The notes under the pieces were generated by a model, which saw only the letters and a list, made by a program, of their open reading frames with translations, was not told where the DNA came from and ran no database searches. Shown piece after piece: positions 10,560 to 18,952 of a stretch of DNA of 64,000 bases. The translations under genes were made by a program, and so were the position numbers. The stretch comes from Bacteroidetes bacterium GWF2_38_335 (GTDB lineage: Bacteria; Bacteroidota; Bacteroidia; Bacteroidales; GWF2-38-335): positions 103,077-167,076 of the forward strand of contig MEOH01000006.1 in the NCBI GenBank assembly GCA_001769535.1, written 5' to 3'. Numbering within the stretch: position 1 is the first letter of the stretch; every line of letters begins with the position of its first letter.

Positions 10560-11039
10560 TTAATTCCTGCCGTAAGCAACCAGCATTTCCGAAAGTTTTT
10601 TGCGACTGAAGAAAATCCTGCTTTTTACTGTGCCCACAGGCACTTTGGTTATATCAGATATTTCCTTGTATTTATATCCGCTGGTAAAAAGTTTGAAGGT
10701 GGTTTTGTGATCATCTTCAAGTAAGTCAATGCTTTTTTCAAGTTCATTTACTGATACACTTACTTCAGCATTGCTGCCTGTGACAGCTCCGTTCATTGAA
10801 ACATCATCGCTCAGCTGATACCTCTTTTTCTTTTTGTATTCATTGATGAAACTGTTTTTGAGAATGGTACTCAACCATCCAAAAAGGTTTTTATCATCTG
10901 TAAATTTTTCTCTGTTTAATAATGCTTTGAGATAAGTTTCCTGCACCAGGTCCTGGGCATCGTTTCGGTTGAGGGTCAGACTCATTGCGAAATTCATAAG
11001 TCTGTTATTGTGTTGGTATATGTTGTTTATAGCTTCCAT
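10560..11039 (-). CDS. RNA polymerase ECF sigma factor
   Basis: MNFAMSLTLNRNDAQDLVQETYLKAL and YKYKEISDITKVPVGTVKSRIFFSRKKL. Start MEAINN preferred over the longer ORF. Confidence 0.92.
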   Translation of the reverse strand: MEAINNIYQHNNRLMNFAMSLTLNRNDAQDLVQETYLKALLNREKFTDDKNLFGWLSTILKNSFINEYKKKKRYQLSDDVSMNGAVTGSNAEVSVSVNELEKSIDLLEDDHKTTFKLFTSGYKYKEISDITKVPVGTVKSRIFFSRKKLSEMLVAYGRN

Positions 11040-11177
11040 TTTCTGTAAATTTAATTGTTTATTAAAATCAATATAAATATGAAACAAAGATAAATAATGT
11101 TTAAGCAAAAACCAAATAAATTAAACACTATTTTTAATTGAGTTTAAATAAAAGTTATAAACAATTAAAATACAGCA

Positions 11178-12092
11178 CTATAAAATTTTCAATATTTTTT
11201 CTAATTCATAAAAAGTTGTTAATTTTATTATTTTTTCATTATTTAATTCAGGCAGGTTCTTAATTTGAATTCCTGAAATGATTATTTTCGATTTATTGAA
11301 TTTTTCAGTCAAATCACCGATGTACTCAGTAAGTTTTTGCTTTGAAATATTCGAGGTAAAAGAGGTCACAAGAAATTCAGCCGGTTTTGCATTCCATGTC
11401 TTTACAAGATCGGGCAGGGGTACACTTTGTCCAAGATAAATGACCTTGCCTCCTGCTTTTTTTATCAGATAATAGGAGTATAATAATCCCAATTCATGCA
11501 GCTCGTTTTCGTGAAGAAAAAGAATGAATTTTCGGTTTTCATTTTCGGGTTCCTTCAATTTTTCAATTTCAGAAAAGAAGAGTTTTTTAATGATGTTTGA
11601 CACAAAATGTTCCTGTGCAGGGTTGATGGCTTCGGTTTGCCATAGTATTCCCACTTTTGTAAAAAAAGGATAAATCAGATTATTCACTGTATTTTGAAAA
11701 CCTGATTTTTGTATTGTTTTTAGCACTGTTTTTTCAAAGGCAGGCTGATCAAAATCAATCATGGCAATGATGAGTTTTTCAACCGGATCATTTTTGTCAG
11801 CAGTTTTAGAGCTGCATAGATTTACTTTTTTTAGTATCTCTTCAGCTGAAAAGTGTGCAATCTGAGAAATTTTAAAATTATTTTCGAGTAAAATTGAAAT
11901 GTTCAGAAGTTTTCGAAGGTCATTGTCCAGATAATAACGGATATTGGTATCGGTACGCTGTGGTTCGAATATATTGTATCTTTTTTCCCATATACGAATG
12001 GTGTGCGCTTTAATTCCGGATATATCCTCAAGATCTTTTATGGAATAAACCTGTATGTCCATTTCTCTTTTTTCCATTGTAACAATTTTCAA
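11178..12092 (-). CDS. MerR family regulator with C-terminal cobalamin-binding-like domain (CarH/LitR-like)
   Basis: MerR HTH (YSIKDLEDISGIKAHTIRIWEKRYNIFEPQRTDTNIRYY), W-x9-EH (WQTEAINPAQEH) and E-x-H-x-x-G (ELHELG). Confidence 0.85.
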   Translation of the reverse strand: MKIVTMEKREMDIQVYSIKDLEDISGIKAHTIRIWEKRYNIFEPQRTDTNIRYYLDNDLRKLLNISILLENNFKISQIAHFSAEEILKKVNLCSSKTADKNDPVEKLIIAMIDFDQPAFEKTVLKTIQKSGFQNTVNNLIYPFFTKVGILWQTEAINPAQEHFVSNIIKKLFFSEIEKLKEPENENRKFILFLHENELHELGLLYSYYLIKKAGGKVIYLGQSVPLPDLVKTWNAKPAEFLVTSFTSNISKQKLTEYIGDLTEKFNKSKIIISGIQIKNLPELNNEKIIKLTTFYELEKILKIL

Positions 12093-12102
12093 GGTTTCTT
12101 GT

Positions 12103-12744
12103 TCATTTTTTTCTGATCAGGTTTAACCCGTCGCGCATGGGAAGGATGATATTCTCTACTCTGATATCACTATTAATCAACGTGTTAAACTCTCTAATTC
12201 CTTTGGTAAAATAATCGTTGTCCCTGATTTTTTTCTCAATAACTTTTCCGCTCCAGAGCACATTATCGGCAAGGATAAACCCGCCTGGTTTCACTTTTTC
12301 AAAAATCAATTTATAATATTCGCAATACTGATCTTTTTCTCCGTCGATAAAAACAAGGTCAAACTGTTCGTTAAGCTCCGGAATTACTTTTAGCGCATCA
12401 CCGATAAGCAGGTTAATCCTTTTCTCCACTCCGGCCTTTTTAAAATACCCTCTGATAAAATCTTCCAGTTCATCATTGATTTCAATGGTTGTCAGTTTTC
12501 CTTGATCAGACAGTCCACGTGCAATTGAAATGGCCGAATAACCGGTATAAGTGCCAATTTCTAAAACTTGCGAAGGGTTTATCATCCTTACAAGGAACTC
12601 CAGCAACTTGCCTTGCTCATGTCCCGAAACCATTCGTGGATGATAAATTTTCACATGGGTTTGCCTGTGCAGGTCTGCCAATACTTCATCTTCGGGGCAG
12701 GAATGATCAAGAATGTATTTTTCGAGTTCGCTGTTTAAGTCCAT
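12103..12744 (-). CDS. Class I SAM-dependent O-methyltransferase
   Basis: VLEIGTYTGYSAISIARGL, DLVFIDGEKDQYCEYYK, ILADNVLWSGKV. Confidence 0.93.
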   Translation of the reverse strand: MDLNSELEKYILDHSCPEDEVLADLHRQTHVKIYHPRMVSGHEQGKLLEFLVRMINPSQVLEIGTYTGYSAISIARGLSDQGKLTTIEINDELEDFIRGYFKKAGVEKRINLLIGDALKVIPELNEQFDLVFIDGEKDQYCEYYKLIFEKVKPGGFILADNVLWSGKVIEKKIRDNDYFTKGIREFNTLINSDIRVENIILPMRDGLNLIRKK

Positions 12745-12795
12745 TTCATTAAAATTTAAAAACAATGTAACTCATGCTCAGGTATGGGTAATCAA

Positions 12796-14019
12796 TTACT
12801 TTTTATAAATTAATACCGACATTTGATTATCGTCTAAAATCAAATTAGCTGTTTCAATAAGGGTTTCAGCGCTAATGGCTTCAACTTTTCTTTGGATGGT
12901 TTCCAGATCGTCCACTTTTCCAAAAATGAGATAGCTTTTTCCCAATGTGAAAAGCAGGTTTGAATGGCTGTCGGCCGAAATGGCAACCTGACCGATAATC
13001 TGATTTTTAGCTTTGTGCAGTTGAAGTGTTCCCATTTTTTTGGTTTTAATCAGCTTCAATTCTTTGTTGATTAATTCCATTGACCGGTCCAGATTGTCAG
13101 GATCGGTGCCAAAATAAATCGAAAACAATCCACAGTCGCGGTAGGGTTCATAATTTGATTCAACATTGTACACAAAGCCATATTTTTCACGAAGCACCAG
13201 ATTCAGTCTTGAATTTAGTCCGGGACCACCAAGAATATTATTAAGCATGACCATGCTCAGCCGGTTTTTGTCCATGATGCTGAAAGCCTCATTTCCCATT
13301 ATGCAGTGCGACTGAAAGGTATTTTTTTTGACAGTTTTTACAATCTTTGAATAAACCGGTTTATTAAGTCCCGAAGTTTTTTTTCTGTTTTCAGGAACTG
13401 TAGAAAAGTATTTGGAGAAAATCTTTACCAGTTTTTCAAAATTTATATTTCCTACGGAACAAAATACCATCTGGTCAGTATGGTAATTGCGCTGCATAAA
13501 TTCCTGAATATGTGATTTTTTGAAAGATTTTAACGATTTTTTTGTTCCAAGGATATTTCTCCCCAGGGGATGGTTTGGATAGACAAACTCTTCAAAGTCG
13601 TCAAAAATTTGTTCGGCAGGTGAATCTTTATAGGAATTTATCTCATCAACAATAACTGTTTTTTCTTTTTCAAGCTCCTTTTGTGGAAATACAGAATTAA
13701 AAAGAATATCAGAAATCAGGTCGATGGTACGCTCATAATAATTATGCATGAAAGTAGCGTACAGACAGGTTTTTTCTTTGGTGGTATAGGCATCAATATC
13801 GCCTCCCACATCTTCCATCCGGCTTAAAATATGATATGCTTTTCTGCGCTTGGTTCCTTTAAAAATAACGTGTTCGATGAAATGTGCAATTCCATGTTCA
13901 TCTTCATTTTCATCGCGTGTGCCGGCATTGATGATCATTCCTGCATAAGCTACTGTATTTGGCACAGGGAGGTGAATCAGCCGGATACCGTTATCAAGTT
14001 CAAAGGTTTTGTATTCCAT
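12796..14019 (-). CDS. M16 family insulinase-like peptidase
   Basis: HFIEHVIFKGT (HxxEH), R/Y C-terminal motif (GLNSRLNLVLREKYGFVYNVES). Confidence 0.93.
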   Translation of the reverse strand: MEYKTFELDNGIRLIHLPVPNTVAYAGMIINAGTRDENEDEHGIAHFIEHVIFKGTKRRKAYHILSRMEDVGGDIDAYTTKEKTCLYATFMHNYYERTIDLISDILFNSVFPQKELEKEKTVIVDEINSYKDSPAEQIFDDFEEFVYPNHPLGRNILGTKKSLKSFKKSHIQEFMQRNYHTDQMVFCSVGNINFEKLVKIFSKYFSTVPENRKKTSGLNKPVYSKIVKTVKKNTFQSHCIMGNEAFSIMDKNRLSMVMLNNILGGPGLNSRLNLVLREKYGFVYNVESNYEPYRDCGLFSIYFGTDPDNLDRSMELINKELKLIKTKKMGTLQLHKAKNQIIGQVAISADSHSNLLFTLGKSYLIFGKVDDLETIQRKVEAISAETLIETANLILDDNQMSVLIYKK

Positions 14020-14049
14020 ACAATTGTTTAAAAGACAAAACTAATAAAA

Positions 14050-14495
14050 TTAATTATGAGTTATGGTTATAAGTTATAAGTTATGGGTTATGAGTTATGG
14101 GTTGGGGGGAAGCCGGAAGACGGAAGTTGAATTAACTCCTTATTTTACATCGAATAAATGGCCTGACCACCTATGCTGAAACTTCGGTGGTTAAATAAGG
14201 CCAGGTAAATTCAACCCCGGCTTTGTGCCTCCCTTCGGTTGCCGAAGGTTTATCTTAAGACTTGCCGTAGGTGAAACGCTTAAGCTTCAGCGACAAGCGG
14301 TCAAGCAGGGGATTTAATAAGCCTGTAGGGCTTAAATTATGGTAGCCCCGGGCAATTGCCCGGGGGCCCGCCGGCCATGAACACATTAGAACGAAAAACC
14401 CCATTCCGGCGGAAATGAATGAGTCGGTTTGGTTTATGGGTTATAAGTTATGGGTTATAAGTTATGGGTTATGAGTTATGAGTTATGAGTTTGGG
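14050..14495. repeat. REP-like intergenic element (copy 1) bracketed by ATAAGTT/TATGGGT heptamer arrays
   Basis: Arrays of TTATAAG/TTATGGG/TTATGAG at about 14052-14102 and 14437-14493. The core at about 14107-14425 contains several stem-loops and shares long identity with the 16985-17235 region. Confidence 0.8.
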
Positions 14496-14506
14496 AGTTG
14501 AGGATG

Positions 14507-15562
14507 TTATTTTTTCTCAATGGTTGCTTTCAACTCAGCCAATTCACGTTCCAGTTTATTGATGGTATTTTTAAGATTGGGCAGACTTCTATAAAGCACG
14601 TATGATTTTTGATAGTCTTTAATTTCGAAAGCAGGTGAACCCTGAACGATGGCTCCCTTTTCAGTAATAGTTTTTCCAATACCTGATTGGGCAGCAATCT
14701 TTACTTCATCAGCAATTTTGATATGGCCGATAATTCCTACCTGTCCGCCAATCATGCAATTAGCCCCAACTTTTGTTGATCCGGAGATGCCGGTTTGTGA
14801 AGCCACAACTGTATTTTCGCCTATTTCGACATTGTGGGCTATCTGAATCAGGTTGTCAAGTTTTACGCCTTTTCTGAGTATGGTAGAACCAATAGTAGCA
14901 CGGTCAATGGTTGTATTGGAACCTATTTCCACATGATCTTCAATGATAACGTTGCCAATTTGCGGAACTTTTTTACGGTTATTATCGTCCTGTATGGCAA
15001 AGCCAAAACCATCGCCTCCAATAATTGCACAGCTGTGGATGGTACATTGGGCACCAATTTTACAGTCGTTATAGACTTTTACTCCTGAATTTAAAACCGA
15101 ACCATTTCCCACCGAAGCATTTTCACCTATATAAACATGTGGAAAAAGACTTACATCATCACCGATAACAGCATAGGCATCAACACAGGCAAAAGGTGCA
15201 ATAAAAACATTTTTACCGATAGTGGCTGTTTTATCCACAAAAGCAAGCGGGTCAATCCCTGTTCTGCGGGGTTTAGAGTTGTTATAAAACTCCAGAACCC
15301 GGGCAAAAGCTTCATAGGCATTGCGGACTTTTATCATGGTAGCTTCAACCTTTGTTTCGGGCTTAAAATCATGATTTACAAGAACAATGGAAGCGCGTGT
15401 AGAATAAATAAATTTTTCGTATTGCGGATTGGCAAGAAATGAAAGTGTACCTGGTTTTCCTTCTTCAATTTTCGAGATGTTGTTTACCTTAACAGCCGGA
15501 TCTCCAATAATTTCTCCCTCTAAAAGTTCGGCAATGCTTTTCGCGCTTAATTCCATACACAT
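14507..15562 (-). CDS. lpxD: UDP-3-O-(3-hydroxyacyl)glucosamine N-acyltransferase
   Basis: Left-handed beta-helix hexapeptides, IGGDGFGFA, VEIGSNTTIDRATIGSTILRKGVKLDNLIQIAHNVEIGENTV. Confidence 0.96.
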   Translation of the reverse strand: MCMELSAKSIAELLEGEIIGDPAVKVNNISKIEEGKPGTLSFLANPQYEKFIYSTRASIVLVNHDFKPETKVEATMIKVRNAYEAFARVLEFYNNSKPRRTGIDPLAFVDKTATIGKNVFIAPFACVDAYAVIGDDVSLFPHVYIGENASVGNGSVLNSGVKVYNDCKIGAQCTIHSCAIIGGDGFGFAIQDDNNRKKVPQIGNVIIEDHVEIGSNTTIDRATIGSTILRKGVKLDNLIQIAHNVEIGENTVVASQTGISGSTKVGANCMIGGQVGIIGHIKIADEVKIAAQSGIGKTITEKGAIVQGSPAFEIKDYQKSYVLYRSLPNLKNTINKLERELAELKATIEKK

Positions 15563-15635
15563 TTATTTTTGACAAAACTATGAAAATATTTTTTTTAGTA
15601 TGTCATTTTTGGTTTTTTATTTTTCTAAAATATTC

Positions 15636-16889
15636 TCAATCCAGTTTCTTGGGGTAACACATAAAATATTTTCTCACCTTTTTTGAAAGCACTGAAATAT
15701 TGAGCATATCCGATGCTTCGGCAATATCTTTCAATTCATTGTTTTTCATAAGGATGTTAATTTTTTCATCATTGGCACTGTAGGCGTAATTAGTAATGTT
15801 ATCGGTAAAAACAAAGTATTTGATTTCCTTGTCGGTGAGTGACATTTTTTCTTTGAATTCCTTCTTTTTTGCGCTGAGAACTTCTTTATTAATGGGCTCA
15901 TTCTGAATCACAATTTTAAAGAGGTTTCGGTTAATCATATTGCTGCTGAGTGTTGATAACACCTTGTCGGGATGGTTTACCCATACTTTAATTGCCGACA
16001 TGATGTCGTAATCGTCGAGGTTTGCATACAGATCGAGCAGCGTATGGTCGCCAAGTACTTTTTTATCATTTTTAAAGTCATCGGCACAAACATCATTGCT
16101 GAGAAAATACTGTAATGCCGGGGTGGCAAAAAGCATTTCGCCCTTTTCACTGAGTTCCTTTGCCCTGAGCAATGTTTTCACCAGAAGCTGTTCGGCCGAA
16201 AGAACCGTTTTATGAAGATACACCTGCCAGTACATCAGTCGGCGGGCAATCAGGAATTTTTCAATGGAGTAAATGCCTTTAGATTCAACCACCAGTTCAT
16301 CGTTAACAATATCGAGCATCTTAATGATGCGGTCAGAACCGATTACTCCTTCAGAAACACCTGAGAAAAAGGAATCCCTTCGCAGGTAATCAAGCCGGTC
16401 CACATCAAGTTGTCCGGATACCAGTTGATGCAGGAATTTTTTATGATATTCGTTTTTAAAAATTTTAATGGCCAAATCGAGTTTTCCCTTATATTTTTTA
16501 TTCAGCTTGTCCATAAACAACAATGAAAGATCTTCATGCGTCACATTTTTAACAATGGTAAACTCCAGCGCATGAGAAAAAGGTCCGTGTCCAATATCAT
16601 GAAGCAGAATGGCCAGCATGGCGGCATTTTCTTCCTTTTCAGTGATAACATGACCTTTTGACCTGATGATATTAATTACCGTGCTCATGAGGTGCATGGC
16701 TCCAATGGCGTGTTGAAAACGGGTATGGTAGGCCCCCGGGTAAACCAGATAGGTTAGTCCGAGTTGCTTTATTCTTCTGAGTCGCTGAAAATATGAATTT
16801 TCGATGATTTCATAAATCAATCCCGAAGGAATGTCAATAAATCCGTAAACAGGATCGTTCATTATTTTTCTTTTGTTCGGAGCCGCCAT
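15636..16889 (-). CDS. HD superfamily phosphohydrolase (dNTPase-like)
   Basis: PVYGFIDIPSGLIYEIIE, RFQHAIGAMHLM, LLHDIGHGPFSHALE, DVDRLDYLRRDSFFSG. Confidence 0.92.
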   Translation of the reverse strand: MAAPNKRKIMNDPVYGFIDIPSGLIYEIIENSYFQRLRRIKQLGLTYLVYPGAYHTRFQHAIGAMHLMSTVINIIRSKGHVITEKEENAAMLAILLHDIGHGPFSHALEFTIVKNVTHEDLSLLFMDKLNKKYKGKLDLAIKIFKNEYHKKFLHQLVSGQLDVDRLDYLRRDSFFSGVSEGVIGSDRIIKMLDIVNDELVVESKGIYSIEKFLIARRLMYWQVYLHKTVLSAEQLLVKTLLRAKELSEKGEMLFATPALQYFLSNDVCADDFKNDKKVLGDHTLLDLYANLDDYDIMSAIKVWVNHPDKVLSTLSSNMINRNLFKIVIQNEPINKEVLSAKKKEFKEKMSLTDKEIKYFVFTDNITNYAYSANDEKINILMKNNELKDIAEASDMLNISVLSKKVRKYFMCYPKKLD

Positions 16890-16984
16890 TTTTTTAAGTT
16901 AAGATTGTAAAGATAGTAAAATGTGTAGTTATGTCAAAGAAGTCGGGAGTTCGATGTTCGGAGTTCAGAGTTCGGTGTTCGGAG

Positions 16985-17235
16985 TCGGAAGTCGGAAGTC
17001 GGAAGTTGGAAGACCGAAGAGGGAAGACGGAAGTATTGATCAACTCTTTAAATCCAAAAAAGCAAACGGCCTGACCTCCTTTGCTTTAGTTCTGGAGGTT
17101 AAAAAGGCCAGCTCAATTCCGCCCCGGCTTTTAAGCCTGTAGGGCTTAAATTATGGTAGCCTCGGGCAATTGCCCCGGGGCCCGCCGGCCATGAACACAT
17201 TAGAACAAAAAACCCCATTCCGGCGAATATGAATG
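16985..17235. repeat. REP-like intergenic element (copy 2)
   Basis: AAGCCTGTAGGGCTTAAATTATGGTAGCC(C/T)CGGGCAATTGCCC(C)GGGG..CCCGCCGGCCATGAACACATTAGAAC is shared with copy 1. Preceded by CGGAAGT-type simple repeats. Confidence 0.8.
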
Positions 17236-17424
17236 ATGAATTTAATCAGAAGGTAAGTTTATAAAGTCCATCAAGTCAAAATTTCCTAAAAAGCATTGAA
17301 AACAGAGGATTTCGAATTTCGAAAACCAGTCGGGGCATGACTTATCACTGAACCACTCAGGAGGCAACTTAAAGTCGTACCCTGACTTTCACAGACTTTA
17401 AACTTTTTTACCGATATTTGCCAA

Positions 17425-17763
17425 ATGAAATTCTTGCTTGCCATATTGAAAACAACTTTTTACATGCTGATGATATATATGTCATTGGTAGTGATATATC
17501 TGGCGGTTTTGGTTTTGGTCGATCCGGCAGGAGGTTTCTGGGGTTTTATTGTTAATGCTGTTTCTTTTCTGATGAATAATATTTTTTCATACCCATTAAA
17601 AATTGCCAATCCCGATTATCCTTTTTTCTGGGAGGTAAATAGTATTTCAACGGCTACAGTTTTGATTTTTTCGTTTGGAAATGCACTCATACAATCATTG
17701 ATAGTGGTGTATCTGACGAAACTTTTTAAAAGAAAGGAAAAGGCAGCCTTAAAACCCGAATAA
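17425..17763 (+). CDS. Small membrane protein of unknown function
   Basis: 112 aa with two or three hydrophobic segments. Its stop is followed shortly by another small CDS. Confidence 0.6.
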   Translation: MKFLLAILKTTFYMLMIYMSLVVIYLAVLVLVDPAGGFWGFIVNAVSFLMNNIFSYPLKIANPDYPFFWEVNSISTATVLIFSFGNALIQSLIVVYLTKLFKRKEKAALKPE

Positions 17764-17804
17764 AACATTATTGAAATAAATAGTTGCATAAAAACCTAAA
17801 AACC

Positions 17805-18092
17805 ATGAAACGAAAACTTAATTTGATTTTAGCTTTGATCTTTACTCTTTCCATTGTAATGTCATCATGCAGTATTTTTAAAAAACAACATACCTGGTCA
17901 GAGGTTGAAAGAACAGCATTTCTAGAAGCTTGTGTTGAAGGTATGAAGGAAATGCCCAATTACAATGGCGAAAAATACTGTGAATGCATGCTTGAAAAGA
18001 TTGAAAAGATAACCAAGAGTGCCATTGAAGCACAAAGCATCACCGAAACACAGATGCAGGAGATGGCTGTGGATTGTTTGAAGGGGAAATGA
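17805..18092 (+). CDS. Small putative lipoprotein of unknown function
   Basis: MKRKLNLILALIFTLSIVMSSCSIFKK lipobox; conserved-looking Cys pattern (ACVEGM...YCECMLEKI...DCLKG). Confidence 0.65.
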   Translation: MKRKLNLILALIFTLSIVMSSCSIFKKQHTWSEVERTAFLEACVEGMKEMPNYNGEKYCECMLEKIEKITKSAIEAQSITETQMQEMAVDCLKGK

Positions 18093-18159
18093 TTATAAAA
18101 CAGAAAGACACCACCGGTTGCCCGGAGATGCCTTTCATAACCCCTAAACTATTATGAAA

Positions 18160-18615
18160 CTACAACGACGCTAATAGCCTTTTTACAATGTCGGCAACCA
18201 TTTTGCCGTCGGCCTTTCCGGCCAGTTGTTGGTTGGCTGCGCCCATTACTTTTCCCATTTCTTTCTGGGAAGTGGCACCAACCCGGGCAATAACCTGTTT
18301 GATGATATTCTCAACTTCGGCTTCGCCCATTTGTTCGGGAAGGAATTTTGAAATAACCTTTGCCTCGAATTCCTCTTTTTCTGAAAGATCAGTCCGGTTA
18401 GCCGCTTTATACAGTTCGGCCGATTCTTTTCTTTGCTTAACCAGCTTTTTGAGCAGGGTCATTTCCTGTTCTTCGGTAAGCTGGTCTGAACCACCTTTTT
18501 CGGTTTTGGCAAGAATGATGGCTCCTTTTATTGCCCTCAGAGCCTCCATGGTTGCTTTGTCCTGAGCTTTCATTGCATCTTTCAGCTCAGCCATTATTTT
18601 TATTTCTAAACTCAT
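18160..18615 (-). CDS. GatB/YqeY domain-containing protein
   Basis: LKDAMKAQDKATMEALRAIKGAI, RKESAELYKAANRTDLSEKEEFE, ARVGATSQKEMGKVMG. Confidence 0.95.
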   Translation of the reverse strand: MSLEIKIMAELKDAMKAQDKATMEALRAIKGAIILAKTEKGGSDQLTEEQEMTLLKKLVKQRKESAELYKAANRTDLSEKEEFEAKVISKFLPEQMGEAEVENIIKQVIARVGATSQKEMGKVMGAANQQLAGKADGKMVADIVKRLLASL

Positions 18616-18639
18616 AATTATTTAATTTTAAAGGTTTCA

Positions 18640-18950
18640 CAACCCATAACTTATAACTTATAACTTATAACCTATAACCTATAACCCATAACCCCAACAC
18701 CCTCTTTCCTTTCCGCCGGAACAGTATTCTTCGTTATTTAGATTTCATGGCCGGCGGTTTTTATCTTACCGATTCAAACACCCCGGATTTCATCCGGGAC
18801 TATTGTTATTCAACTCCTCCAGAGTTGCAATGCCCCAAACCCGAAACCAGAAACAAAAAGAACCCCCCCAAACCTCAACCTCCCAACTCCCAACTCATAA
18901 CTCATAACTCATAACTCATAACTCATAACTCATAACTCATAACTCATAAC
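18640..18950. repeat. REP-like element (copy 3, inverted, divergent) bracketed by heptamer arrays
   Basis: ATAACTT/ATAACCT array at about 18643-18693 and (ATAACTC)n at about 18889-18950. Between them are CCGCCGGAACAG...ATTTCATGGCCGGCGG and CCCGGATTTCATCCGGG. Confidence 0.7.
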
Positions 18951-18952
18951 CC

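Noticed and set aside
16921-17142. 73-aa plus-strand ORF (MCSYVKEVGSSMFGVQSSVFGVGSRKSEVGRPKRED...)
   Set aside because: Generated by the simple GGAGTTCGG/CGGAAGT repeats and REP-like element.
18889-18950. Possible CRISPR-like array
   Set aside because: Uniform 7-nt unit without spacers; a simple tandem repeat.
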